The notes under the pieces are model-generated. The model was not told the origin of the DNA. It ran no database searches and saw only the letters and a program-made list of their open reading frames with translations. From Azadirachta indica (taxonomy: Eukaryota; Streptophyta; Magnoliopsida; Sapindales; Meliaceae), in assembly GCA_022749755.1 (NCBI GenBank), contig CM040448.1, positions 1,298,481 through 1,362,480 on the forward strand: DNA of 64,000 bases, written 5' to 3'. The translations under genes were made by a program, and so were the position numbers. Each line of letters opens with the position of its first letter. The stretch's first letter is position 1. Shown piece after piece: positions 42,471 through 54,357 of this stretch.

Positions 42471-44831
42471 TCATCGGACACAAAAGGCAAAGAGTGAAGT
42501 TACAGCACTAAATGCTGGATTAACAAACCCCATATCCATTACCAACATAAATACATCCATTGCTCACTGAAATGCTGCCAAAAACAGTAGCTCCTGTGTC
42601 ATAAGACCACAAAATTTCTCCATCTTTTGCATTGATTGCATAAATTGGTCCTCGTTTACACGTTGAACCAGCAAAGAGGACGCCGTTAGCCACAGTAATA
42701 GGGCCACTACCGGTGCTATTCCTTGGATCGGCTACTGACCACAGGATTTCGCCGTCGTGGGCATCCATAGCCACCCATCCGCCGGCAGTCACGGTCTTGC
42801 CAGAGGGAGTGAGAGTGAAATTTTTGTTTTCAGAGTTGGCGATGTTGGTGTAGACTCTCTTTTCGTCTGTGGCTGCTCCCCAAATTCCCCCTCCAATGTA
42901 GCCGCCAGGACCAGCTTTCTACATTTCAACGTATTACATTTATAATTGGCAAGTCTTTGAGGCATCCAAAAATGTATAACAATTCAAATCATTTATCCAG
43001 GCTTAAAGCAAACTTACAGTAGACCAAACGAGGCCGCCATTGTCACGATCTAGAGCCCATGCAAATCCACTCTTCTGAACAGCAGCAACAACATCTTTCT
43101 TTCTTCCTTTAACATATATACTCAGAATCATCGGAGCTTCTCCGAAATCTGCATCCGGGTTCGGCCCCGGCGGGCAATTCGGTGTCGAAACATTGCTGCA
43201 GGCGAAGAACCAAACAACATATCCACCGAGCTGATGATACCACTTGATCTCACCGGATTCCAAATCAAGGGCCAGGATTGATTCCGAATGATCGTCAGGT
43301 TCCACGCAGCTGTCTGGATGACTTGGAACCGTCTGATTATTCTCCTTTTTCTGGCAGTCTTCGATTCTTTGGGGAACCGAGTAAAGGTTTCCTGTGGCAA
43401 TGTAAACGAGGTTTCTGTGGATGTCAATGGATGGGCTACTACCCCAGATGGCTGCTCCGGCGTTCTCTGGTCATGCCGTGGTTATCAGGCAGCATGAACG
43501 TCTGCCAAACGACGGCGCCAGTTTTGACGTCTAGCTTGGAGAAGCTGCCCGCAAAGTGCAGCATTGTTCCTGGCTTAGGCCTTCTTCCTCTGACGATGTG
43601 CCTACATAAAATCCTCTACAAAAATCTTAAATTTAAATTCTATTCACACTAAAATTAGAGAAATATTTAATTTATATTGATGAATATTTAAGAAAAATAG
43701 GTAACTCAGATATTTTTCCTTTTTTTATTTTTGAAATTCTAGTCAATGACCCAATAACTAGACAACACGAAAAATGAAACAATTTAAGATTTTAATTAAT
43801 TGAAGTTCAAAGTGATATATAGAGTTGAGTTTTTGACTTCTTGTTATAATATGCTCATAATTACTCCTTAAATAAAATAAATTTATGTATCATATCAAAT
43901 TAACATAATTAAGTACATCTCTTTTGTTCACTACTTAATTAAATAATAAAGGGAAACATGCTTTTCCTACAAAAGCGAAAGTATATTCTTTGACTTCGCT
44001 ATGCTTGTATCATTTAGACAGTGACACGTACCATTGACCTTTAAGTTTGTTGATTAATGTTTAATTATTGCTAAACAATTTGTAGGATATATAGTAAATT
44101 CTGATACAAAGTATTAGGTAGTTCCAAATTCTAAACAAATTAAATGCAAATATATATATATATATTTAAAAAGATTGACTAACGCATTATAGTAAGTTCC
44201 AGACACGGTTGCAACACTTGCGGCATGATCATCAGCTCCCCAGTTAATCTTTTCACAGCAATAACAACAGCAGGCCCATAGATTCCGAAAATCAGCAGCT
44301 CACCTGCTACCGTCGGAGTTGATCTCGAAACTGTTACATTAACATTAAGAACTAGACCTGTTCCGTTCAGACCAGTCAGGGCTTCCAGGTTTTTCTTCCA
44401 GAGAAGATATCCATCAGAAGCTCCGATGGCATAGATGTATCCATTCCAGCTTGGAAAGTAAAGGGTTCCGTCGACAATTGCTGGCGTTGCGTTATTTCAT
44501 TGCCTGCGTAAAATTTCCATTTCAGGCTAAGCTTAGAAACTGTTTGTGGGTTGATTTTTGTTTCCTTTTCTGCGTATCTTCTGTTGTGTAAATCTCCTCC
44601 ATGGTTTAACCAATCTTGCTGTTCGTGGCTTCGTTCAGCAGTAGAGGGGCCATGCGTGCAATTGTGCAATCAATCAGAAAAAACTTCATGAAACCTTATG
44701 AGATTAATGAACAGAAATGATCAAATTAATTAAAGAGACAAACTTACATTAGCAAATGCTGAAGGGGCTGTGAGTACAAGAAGAGTAAACATGCATGGAA
44801 AAAAGGCAAAGTATAAATTGGAGGAGGCCAT
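42471..44831 (-). pseudogene. PQQ protein copy E (multiply frameshifted)
   Basis: Minus-strand remnant: exon 1 at 44748-44831 (signal-like MASSNLYFAFFPCMFTLLVL), exon 2 about 44200-44650, exon 3 about 43018-43615, exon 4 about 42471-42920. Breaks: no AG acceptor at the start of exon 2, where a TGA lies instead; one base lost after KWKFYAGNEI near 44495; about 17 bases lost near 44238; one base lost near 43548; two bases lost near 43465; and a shift near 42525 just before the C terminus. The second half of exon 3 and exon 4 are open over 100 and 90 codons (for example NCPPGPNPDADFGEAP and INAKDGEILW). The exon order and introns of copy D are kept. Confidence 0.88.
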
Positions 44832-45496
44832 GGGAGAGTGAATTTGACGAGCTTAATTAATTAGTATATGTTGCTGGAGAAAATTGTGAGCATTCATCCT
44901 CATCTTTATCACATACATAATAAGAGAAGTAACCTTCCCCAGATTGCCAATAATTTGACCTTGTCAAGCTAAGACCTTGTCTTAAGAGGGACAAGGACGT
45001 AGCTCTGTTGTAAGAAAGAAAACCACAACAATGATTTTCATGTCCTCAAGTTTTTATATTTTCTCAAATGAAGATATAATTTGTCTATTTTCTCAAATTA
45101 TTTTATAATATTAAATTTTATCTACCTCAATGTCAGAATATATAGGGCATATAACTTAACAGTTAAAAAGGAAAGGGTTTTAAGTTCTTTCAAATTTCAA
45201 TTGGATTAGGGGTCTATTGTTTTGTAATAGCGTCATAGACGATTTGTCGTTGAAGTATCAATAACTTATATTATAAGTCGTTGACGACTAAATGACGGCA
45301 GAATTTTGTCTTCAGCCACAGGCTTTAAAGCAAATCGTACGGGCCCGTTTGTTCAGATTCCACGGCCCATAGTTTCACTTTTAAAATGTGATTGATTCTA
45401 ACTACATCCATCACATTTGCTAAGGCACCCCCATAATTATGCCTTTTGAAAAAGCGGTTGTGTCAATGAGACTACAGATGAGATGGTATAGTTTAA
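44832..45496. other. Intergenic, promoter side of PQQ copy E
   Basis: No gene seen. 45220-45330 contains a stretch with GTCGTTGA and ACGACT words that may be a short inverted repeat, probably the remnant of a small DNA element, but the ends could not be defined. Confidence 0.4.
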
Positions 45497-46932
45497 GGGT
45501 GTTCAAAATCTAATCTATCTTATTAATCTAGTTAATCTGATTTATTTTTAGTGAATTTAGGGTTTATTTGATATAACTTTTTAAATATAGTTTTTTAAAG
45601 TAAAGTTTTTATTCGTAAAATTTTTATGAATAGAGTTTTTAACAAAATTTTATTAATCGTTTGGTTATCATAAATGACTTTTAAGAAAATTTGAGTAATT
45701 ATTTTAATTGAAAAATTTTTAATATTTTATTTTAAAAAAATAACGTAAAATTTTTAAAATAAAATAAGAATATTTTAGATAATTTTACCTTAAATTTTGG
45801 ACTTTTTCTAATAGAAGGAAAACAGTTTTTTTAATTTTCAAAAACTCTTTTTCATTGTCAACCAAACGACATTAAAAAATTTGAAAAGGACTTTTATCAT
45901 TAAAAAAGCCTTTTTGACCAATGAAAAAATCAAACCAAACAAGCACTTAGTAAATTAGTGGATTGGATTGTATTTAAAAATATAAAATTCATTCACACTA
46001 GATTAGAACGTAGATTCATATTGTGAATTTGTCAAAATCCGATCCAATCTGCTAAAAATAATATAATAATATTTTTAAATAAATTTTTTTTACTATTCTC
46101 TAATTTATACTATTAATTTTACCATTTACGATTAATAATGATAAAATTGTATACAATTCAAAAAAATTGTTAATTACTAAGCTGGCTCGTAGGCTTTATT
46201 AATTATATTGAGCTCCTTCTTTTAAAAGAGGATCTTAACTTGAGCGACTTGCCATAATTACTATACGTGCTTGTGTCATTTTGACATACAAGCACACATG
46301 AACTCAATTTTTATAAGTCGTGCTCGCACGACACACTTGCCACCACTAAATTTAATAAAAATATGAAGCATATATATACACTTAATCAAACAAATTTTCC
46401 TTTATTCTTTTTTTTCTCCTTTTCAATTTTATTTTTTGTTTGTTTTTAATTGATCATTTTTTTAATTTACCATATACTTATTTTTCTTATTAAAATAAAA
46501 TTTAATTATAATATTGTGTAAAGAGTTGTAAGTTTTAATCATATATTCATGTAAAATAACTGTGATTACTTTTACGATTTTTTATTTTTAATATAATTTT
46601 TTATTAAAAAGAACCCCATTATAATTATTTATATATTTATTTTTTTCTTATTTAATTTGAATAAGTATATTTATTTGAAAGTTTAAATAAAAAACATATA
46701 TTATTTTTTTCATTATCTTCATTAATGAAATATTATTAATATTAGAATATTTTTAGTTTCTTTGGATTGAATTGAATATGATCGGATTTAAAAAAAAATT
46801 TTAATAGATCAGATTGAATTAGATTCTAACATACTTTGAATCTGGTTAGATTGAAAAAATCTACCAATCCCTCAAGTAATGGATGGATATAAATTTAGTC
46901 AAATCTATCCAATTCAATTCGTTGAACACTCA
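45497..46932. mobile_element. AT-rich inverted-repeat element (candidate non-autonomous DNA transposon)
   Basis: The left end GGGTGTTCAA at 45497 pairs with TTGAACACTC at 46922-46931. Inside each end, related words such as CCAATC/GATTGG recur. No target duplication is clear and no open frame is seen. About 1.4 kb, and it appears to contain a second, smaller element at 45560-45946. Confidence 0.4.
45560..45946. mobile_element. Nested hAT-like MITE
   Basis: Starts GGGTTTATTTGATA and ends ACCAAACAAGCAC, which are imperfect inverted repeats of the GTGTTTGGTTTG kind seen in plant hAT MITEs. A second pair, TCGTTTGGTTATC (about 45656) and GTCAACCAAACGAC (about 45859), lies inside. Flanking sequence TTAGTGAATT / TTAGTAAATT may be a decayed target duplication. 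Confidence 0.4.
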
Positions 46933-48228
46933 TAGTACGGTTTTAGTAACAATAGTTACACATCATGGTATATTTATATTTATAATTATAATTTTGTACA
47001 ACACAGTAATAATATCATATCTACATATACTGAAATTAAAAATGATATAATAGGTAAGGTAAATATATAATTGAGTAAGCAGAGCTGAAGAAGAGCATAA
47101 AATTCATGATGCTCATCCTCCTCGATAACAATGATTCTTGGATATAAATTTCTGAAGTTCAAACAACACCATATTTATATTATTTCGGATATAACAAACT
47201 TAATTTTGATCTTATTAGAATCAAATTAAATTTGGGGGTTGTTAATTTTCTTGCACAAATTTAGAAGGTTGGTAATAATAGAACAACCGAACATTCACAT
47301 TATACACAATTATTATTATATGTAAGTAAATGTAGGGTGTGAGTGTGACTACATTATAACATAGCATTCGGACATTCCATGAGCTAGACAGACAATAGTC
47401 ATACAAGTAGTAGTCCTATCTAATTTCATTTATTATCTTAGTCTTACCAAATATATATTAGTCTTACCTAGTTACTATAAAATTTAAAATAAAAAACAAA
47501 TCCTATGCTATAAATATAGGGGCCTTTATCATGTAAGTCTTCAATTTTTATATGTTTTAAAGCAAAAATATATTCCATTCATTCATGTTAAATAAATCCA
47601 TAACTTACACTAAAATAATCAAAACACCTTTTATTATTAAGTCGCATACTAATCGATTGCGATGGTCAAACTTAAGATTTTGTTTGGTAATAAGGTGTGG
47701 TGATTTTAAATTCACAATTATTATAAAATAAAAATATAAATATTATAGGTTAAATATTAATAGAAAAAATGAGTGAAATTTATTAAATATTAGTGTTATA
47801 AAAATATTTTTAAATTAAAAACATTGCAATATCAAACGAAAGCATTTTAATATAATAAAAATAATTTGGTCATGTTATTCATTAGAGATATTAGGAATGG
47901 GATCTATTTAATAATAAATAAATAAATTATTTCTTTGGTTGAGACATTATAATATATGAATACAGTTACGGTGAGCTATGTGTTAATATCCCTTACAATT
48001 ATAAGAGAAGGGACCGCGGAGAAGAATTTTCAGAATATTGCTATTGCCGAGTCAAAACAACTTGCCTAAGACCATCAAAGACTTGCCCGAAAAAGACTAA
48101 ACTGAAACTGCTGTTCACATGCATGTCTTTCTTTTTTTTTTTTTTTTTTTAATCTGGGATAAACTTCATCTCCGACTTTTGATTCCTCATCATCATTTTC
48201 AATGTACGCCCATAAATCTCTCTTTTAC
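46933..48228. other. Intergenic upstream of the epimerase genes
   Basis: AT-rich, no coding exon recognised. A T-rich run lies near 48129-48150, shortly before the presumed promoter. Confidence 0.5.
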
Positions 48229-48238
48229 TATATTTATA
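48229..48238 (+). promoter_or_regulatory. Candidate TATA box of epimerase copy 1
   Basis: TATATTTATA about 65-70 bases upstream of the ATG at 48301, a fitting distance for a short leader. Confidence 0.45.
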
Positions 48239-48300
48239 ATCACATTCACAGCAATCCCCATAAAAGAACAAAATCGTTTTCGTCCTTTTGTGAGAAAAAA

Positions 48301-50616
48301 ATGTTGAAAGTTTCTCTGTCGTTGGGTTTTCTTGCTCTGGTTGCTCTTGGGTTTGTTGTTAATGGTTATGTAGCTACTGGTCAGATTCACAAGAAGAGTA
48401 AAGGTGGAGAACACGAGAAGGATGGTGAAGAGATTAAAGTTCATGAACTTAAGAGAGGGAGTTTTTCTGTGAAATTCACCAACTGGGGTGCCACTATTAT
48501 CTCTGTTTTTGTCCCTGATAAGAATGGTATGATTTTGTTTTGTTATTTCCTTTGTGGGTTTTGGTTCATTTCTTGAATTGATTGTGCAAATTTTGTTTTT
48601 AAATTTTGCAATTTCAGGGTTGATTTTGTTTTCGGGTTTCTTTAAGAATTTTTTATCTTATTTTTTTGGTTTTCTCAGGTAAGATTGCTGATGTTGTTCT
48701 TGGATATGATTCAGTCAACGACTACAAGGCAAGATTTTTTTTACTTGTTATTTTTTATTTGGTTATCTGCTATTGTTGTAGGACAATGGATGTAATATCT
48801 AAGAATTGCTGCCTAATCTGTCTCATGCATCAATTTTTATATTAAAAACTCCGATCAGCTTGAGCTTTGGACTTGGGTTTTGGTATTTTCAACTTATTAT
48901 TTTATTTGGAGGGTGTCTTCGGTTTGTAAATCGTAATAGTTTTCTTCTCATCGACTTGTAATGACAACCTTTCCTTTAAACTTGGCGTCATCGACTCGAA
49001 TACATGATCTAGATTGGTCGGCTAGTCCTAAGATTAGTTGATAAGTTACACTATTTTGCATAAACTGTACATTTTCTTCTTGCTGTTTTATGAATGCACA
49101 TGGGGAGAAGGTTAGCAGTCTGTGTGTGTATCTCTAAGATAAATGCACATGGTAAGGAAGGTTAGCAGTAATTTTATATATACATTTAAGCAGATTGGAC
49201 TCAAGCAAGTATATCCAAACTAAGTATGCCTTTTTAGGGGAGAAAAATCATGCTTCTAAATTTTGGCTCCATACTCTGATAGAATAAATCATCTATACTT
49301 TTTAAGTTGTTTCCTATGAATCCATTTAATTTACTGATAAATAGGTTTTCTTCTTGTACTGGTTCTTTTAAGGTTAAGAAGCATTATTTTGGATCTTGGA
49401 TGAGTAGAGACCATTTGTCTATGCAAATGTGCAATTTCTTCTTCTACTTGTTTCTGTAACGTACGTGATGCTTGTTCAAAACTAATTTTGTTATCATTTT
49501 ACGTGGGGGAATATTGTACAGAATGATACAACTTACTTTGGTGCCATTGTTGGACGTGTAGCTAACAGAATCGCAGGGGCTCAATTTACTTTAGATGGAA
49601 CCCGTTACAAACTAGTAGCTAATGAAAAGACAAACATGCTTCATGGTACGCGTCTTCTTTTCACTTATATTTTCTGAAACACCCCTGCCAAAAAGGAAAA
49701 AAGGGAACTTGCTTATTCTTCATTTTTATAAGACATCTTACATTTTCCTTAATTATCTCTAATAGGGGGCCCCAAAGGCTTTAGTGATGTTGTTTGGAAA
49801 GTGAAGAAGTATAAAAATGAAGGTGCTGCTCCTCAAATTATCTTTTCCTATGATAGCTTTGATGGTGAAGAAGGTCAGTTGACTATAATTTTGATTCTTA
49901 TTGCTTCAAATATGTTATGAATGTGGTCAAATCAATATATTCTTATCTGCGTTAATGAGTTGTAGATGTTCATGTTTCTGCAATCTTTTGTAGGATTCCC
50001 GGGTGATCTTGATGTCACTGTGAGTTACACTCTCAGTGGAGAGAATGAACTGAGTGTATCAATGAAAGCCAAGGCTAAAAAGAAGGCTACTCCAGTAAAT
50101 CTAGCTCAACATACCTACTGGAACCTTGGTGGGCACACCAGCGGTGATATCCTTTCTGAAGAAGTCCAGATTTTTGCTTCCCAATATACACCTGTTGATA
50201 GTCAACTAATTCCAACTGGCAAATTAGAGTCTGTCAAAGGAACTCCCTATGATTTCCTCACGCCTAATGCCGTTGGCAAAAGCATTGACAAGCTTCCTAG
50301 TGGTTATGACATTAACTATGTGCTTGATGGTGAGCCTGGAAAGAAACTTATGAAGGTAGCAATTGTACATGATAAGAAGTCTGGAAGAGTGATGGAGCTG
50401 TTGGCAAATCAACCTGGTGTTCAGTTTTACACCAGTGGCCTCCTCACGGATGTGAAAGGGAAAGGTGGCTTCGTGTACAAGAAGCATGCGGCACTATGTC
50501 TGGAGACTCAAGCTTTCCCTGATTCAGTAAATCACCCTAACTTTCCTTCTACTATTGTTTATCCCGGAAAGAGCTACAGGCATCAAATGCTGTATAAGTT
50601 TTATACCAAGTCATAG
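48301..50616 (+). CDS. Aldose 1-epimerase-like protein, copy 1
   Basis: Five exons: 48301-48526, 48679-48728, 49522-49645, 49766-49873 and 49994-50616, giving 376 residues. Galactose mutarotase-family enzymes interconvert alpha and beta anomers of hexoses. A signal peptide (VSLSLGFLALVALGFVV) points to the secretory route. Expected active-site residues are His133 in NMLHG, His209 in AQHTYWN and Glu340 in LCLETQAFPDS; VGRVANRI is also conserved. Between signal peptide and core it has a Lys/Glu-rich stretch (HKKSKGGEHEKDGEEIK) missing from copy 2. Exon 2 ends AAG|GCAAGA, so intron 2 (48729-49521) appears to be a GC-AG intron, where copy 2 has the usual GT at the same spot. All phases agree with copy 2. 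Confidence 0.92.
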
Positions 50617-51394
50617 ATGATGTTTGATAATCAAGAGTTTTTCATTGCAAACCTGGGATGCTTTTATCCGGTTTGTTCTACTACAATAGATTAACATTTT
50701 AATTTTAACTCTCTACAATTTAAGATTCTGTAAAAAAATAAAAAAAAAAGAAAAAGAAAATCAGGCTCGAACTTAATCAATAAATTCAGGGCAAGGAATA
50801 TAAGTACTTGCCATTTCAATATCTGTTCTATTTCCCCGTCCATTATCAACCTTTTTAGCTTTTGTTTTTTGTTTTTATTTTTTATTTTATTTTATATTTC
50901 TAAACCAACTATTCCAACGCTGCCAACAAGAAACGTGCATACTTCTGCTGTCTCCTTCGGTTGGAATCTCCAACCAGTTTCCTTGCCTATTCACTTCGAA
51001 TACAGGTATTTTCAATTTGTAAAATACGTGTAATATATACATGACGATGCCAACGTGCTATTCTCTATATAAGTCAATTAAAATGATCCATAATTATACT
51101 TAACCAACATAATTGAATACCGTGACCATATGACATTATGTTTTGACAGTCCGCTAAACCATAATCGCAGAAGTATTCCCATTTAATTTTATACATTATC
51201 ATAATTGAATCCATTCCAGCATATAAAAAAAATTGTAAGTTTCATATTAAATTAGCTTGAGGGCCGATAATGTGGAATCTTTACCAAGTCTAATAAGTAA
51301 TCGGCTAAAACCATAATAAATAACCAGAAAAAGACCAAAAGCCACGTATGCAATGATTATTGAGCAACTTTTCACTTACAAGTCTATCTCCTAC
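50617..51394. other. Intergenic between epimerase copies
   Basis: 3' UTR of copy 1 and promoter of copy 2. No further gene or repeat beyond short A/T runs. Confidence 0.55.
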
Positions 51395-51404
51395 TATATA
51401 TAAA
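51395..51404 (+). promoter_or_regulatory. TATA box of epimerase copy 2
   Basis: TATATATAAA about 65-70 bases upstream of the ATG at 51466. Confidence 0.55.
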
Positions 51405-51465
51405 GCATTGGGACACCATAAGAACAGAGACGAAACTGGTTTCAGCTTTTTGTGTTTAAGAGAAA

Positions 51466-53777
51466 ATGGTGAAGGTTTCTCTTGTGTTGTGTTTTGTTGT
51501 GCTGGTTGCTTTTGGATTTGTTGTTCATGGCTCTGTAGCTACTGAAGAAGTTGGTGTGTATGAGCTCAAGAAGGGAGATTTCTCTGTGAAGCTCACAAAC
51601 TGGGGTGCCACTGTGATTTCTGTCATTCTTCCTGACAAGAATGGTCTGTCTGTTGTGTTGTTTCTTTTGTTGGTTTCAATTAAAGTTGAATTTTCCTTTT
51701 TCTCTCTTCTTGGTTGATTTTGTTTTTGTTTTTGATTTCTATTTTTCCGTTGAATCCTTCAGGAAAGCTGGCTGATGTTGTTCTTGGATTTGATTCAGTC
51801 AATGACTACAAGGTGAGTTTTTTCTTGTTTCTTATTGAAGCTTTGTCTATCAAATGGAAATCACACAACTTCTGTTGAAGAAATACACACAGAAACACAT
51901 AATACCAATTGCTGGTATGCAAGACAACACCATTGTAAGTTATTGCCATTTAGGACAAAAGTGTTGGCTAAATCTTGCTGTATATTTCGTCTTATGCCTA
52001 TATCTTCACTATAAGAAAATTTTATCAGCTGGAAAACTGAGCTTTGGTCTTATCAACTTAATATTACTTTAAACGTTTTTTGTTTTTGATTTTCTTTTTC
52101 TCGCAGTTGATAAGTAGATCAACTTGATTGACTTCATTAGAGCATTTTGCAATGGTAGAACGATTGCTCTGATAGCAATTACAACTAAGCAACGAAACCT
52201 AATTGATCAATCTTTTTCATCGGAAAACTTCAATAAGATAATGCACAACATTTAGGCCTGTCAACTTGTAACTTTTGGTCAACTTTATATTAGATAAAGT
52301 CCTTGCTTTTGAGATTCCGTGATTGAATTGCTGGAAGAAATCCAAATGGCCAACAAGTTGGCTATTAAAATACAGCTTGATGATTATAATAAGCTCAAGG
52401 GGTGGAAACCTTGAGCTATACTCTGTGATTCATTTTAAATTTCTTCTCATTGACTTCAAGTGTCAATCTTATCTTTGAAATTTGCATAATTGAATGTCAC
52501 ATGGCATAGAAAAGCTGATCTGTTTTTTATGTTCTATTTGCTTTACTTTGACCTTTGAATTTTCTTTATTGTGTCACTTTCAAAAACAATTGGCTACAGT
52601 AACACATGATCTACACTGGTATACTAGTTCAAAAAATTTGAACTGTCATATTCTCCCTGCTTTTTAATGCAGATATTTTCTCAATTAGTAGCTTTCTGAT
52701 ATTCTAGAAAAACAATTTGGCATTGTTATGCAGAATGATTCGGCCTACTTTGGTGCAATTGTCGGACGTGTTGCTAACAGAATTGGAGGTGCTCAATTTA
52801 CTTTGAATGGAACCCATTATAAGCTAGTTGCAAATGAAGGGAAAAACATGCTCCATGGTACATTTCTGCTTCTGACTTATATTTTCTCACTCTATCCATC
52901 AAAAGGAAGAAAAAATTGAAAAAGAAAATCACTTACTGAATTCTTCTATGTGAAATATTAGGTGGCACCAAAGGATTCAGTGATGTTCTTTGGAAAGTGA
53001 AGAAGTATAAGAAAGATGGTCCTGCTCCTCACATTGTGTTTGCTTATTATAGCTTTGATGGCGAAGAAGGTTGGTTTTATTTTATTTTCACTCTCATTTT
53101 GCCAAATTTATTATATTTCATAAATGTTCATATTTCTCCAATCTTTTGCAGGATTCCCCGGCTCTCTTTATGTTACTGTGGGCTATACTCTCTTTGGAGA
53201 CAAGCAGCTGAGAGTAACAATGAAGGCCAAAGCTCTAAACAAAGCTACTCCAGTAAATTTAGCACAACACACATACTGGAATCTAGCTGGACACAACAGT
53301 GGCAACATCCTGTCTGAAGAAATCCAAATTTTTGCTTCCCACTACACCCCTGTTGACAGCAGTCTAATTCCCACCGGCAAAATTGCATCCGTGAAAGGAA
53401 CTCCCTACGATTTCCTCAAGCCTCACACTGTTGGCAGCAGAATCAACAAGCTTCCTCATGGCTATGACATTAACTATGTGCTTGATGGCGGTGCTGGAAA
53501 GAAACTGAAGAAGGTAGCAGTTGTACACGATAAGAAATCCGGAAGAGTGATGGAACTGCTGACAAATCAACCTGGTGTGCAGTTTTACACCAGTAATTAT
53601 GTGAAGGATGTGAAGGGGAAAGGTGGATACGTGTATGAAGCTCACGCCGCGCTGTGCCTTGAGACTCAATCCTTCCCCGATTCAGTGAATCACCCCAACT
53701 TTCCTTCAACTATTGTGACTCCAGGACAAACTTACAAGCATCATATGGTGTTTAAGTTTTCAACTTCTTCATACTAA
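51466..53777 (+). CDS. Aldose 1-epimerase-like protein, copy 2
   Basis: Five exons: 51466-51643, 51763-51812, 52734-52857, 52962-53069 and 53152-53777, giving 361 residues. A signal peptide (VSLVLCFVVLVAFGFVV) is followed almost directly by the core (VYELKKGDFSVKLTNWGAT). Expected active-site residues are His117 (NMLHG), His193 (AQHTYWN) and Glu324 (LCLETQSFPDS). Exons 2, 3 and 4 have the same lengths as in copy 1. Differences are in the N terminus, in exon 5 by one codon, and in the very C terminus. Intron 2 starts with a canonical GTGAGT. The two genes lie head to tail, so this is a tandem duplication, and both seem functional. Likely role: sugar anomer conversion in the apoplast or secretory lumen, inferred only. 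Confidence 0.93.
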
Positions 53778-54357
53778 TTGTGTTTGTCGTAAAAAATCTG
53801 AAGTGTTTCCATCTGTTATGTTTGTGCTATTTATATTGGGAGGATAACATTATTAGCCTCCAAGATTTGAAATATCTTGTAGCACTATGATCCAACAGGA
53901 TGAATAAATTTGCAGAAGGGAATGTGGAGCAATTGTCATTATCTCCGAAGTCAAACAAACACCGAACAATGTGCAATGCATGAGCATTTTTGTTGTTGAG
54001 TCCACTGACTTCTCTCTTCTGTTAGCTTTATCCTCAACTGACCAGGCAAATATAGTTCCAAGTACAACCAGGCTTACTAAATCTCTTACACATTAAACCC
54101 TCGTTTTACACACTAGACAATCTACTCCATCTACACATTAAATTGGAAATTTTTAAATTTTATTTGACAAATTTCAATTAGTTTTTTAAGTGATAGAGAA
54201 TAAAATTGGACTTGGGACCAGTCAATTGGACTTTACTGGAGGTTCATGTTCTTCTGTTGATGGGCTAGACCTAATTTGACTAAAGCCCATTTGATAGGAT
54301 CCAAATTCAAATCTACCCATTGCTCCAGAACTGACGACAAGCAGCAGAGTCCAAGGC
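53778..54357. other. Intergenic between epimerase copy 2 and DHQS-II homologue
   Basis: 3' UTR of the epimerase and the promoter of the next gene. No further feature seen. Confidence 0.55.

Noticed and set aside
53364..53709. Minus-strand frames of 79-101 codons opposite the epimerase last exon
   Set aside because: Codon-bias shadows of the conserved plus-strand exon; a similar shadow exists at the same place in copy 1.
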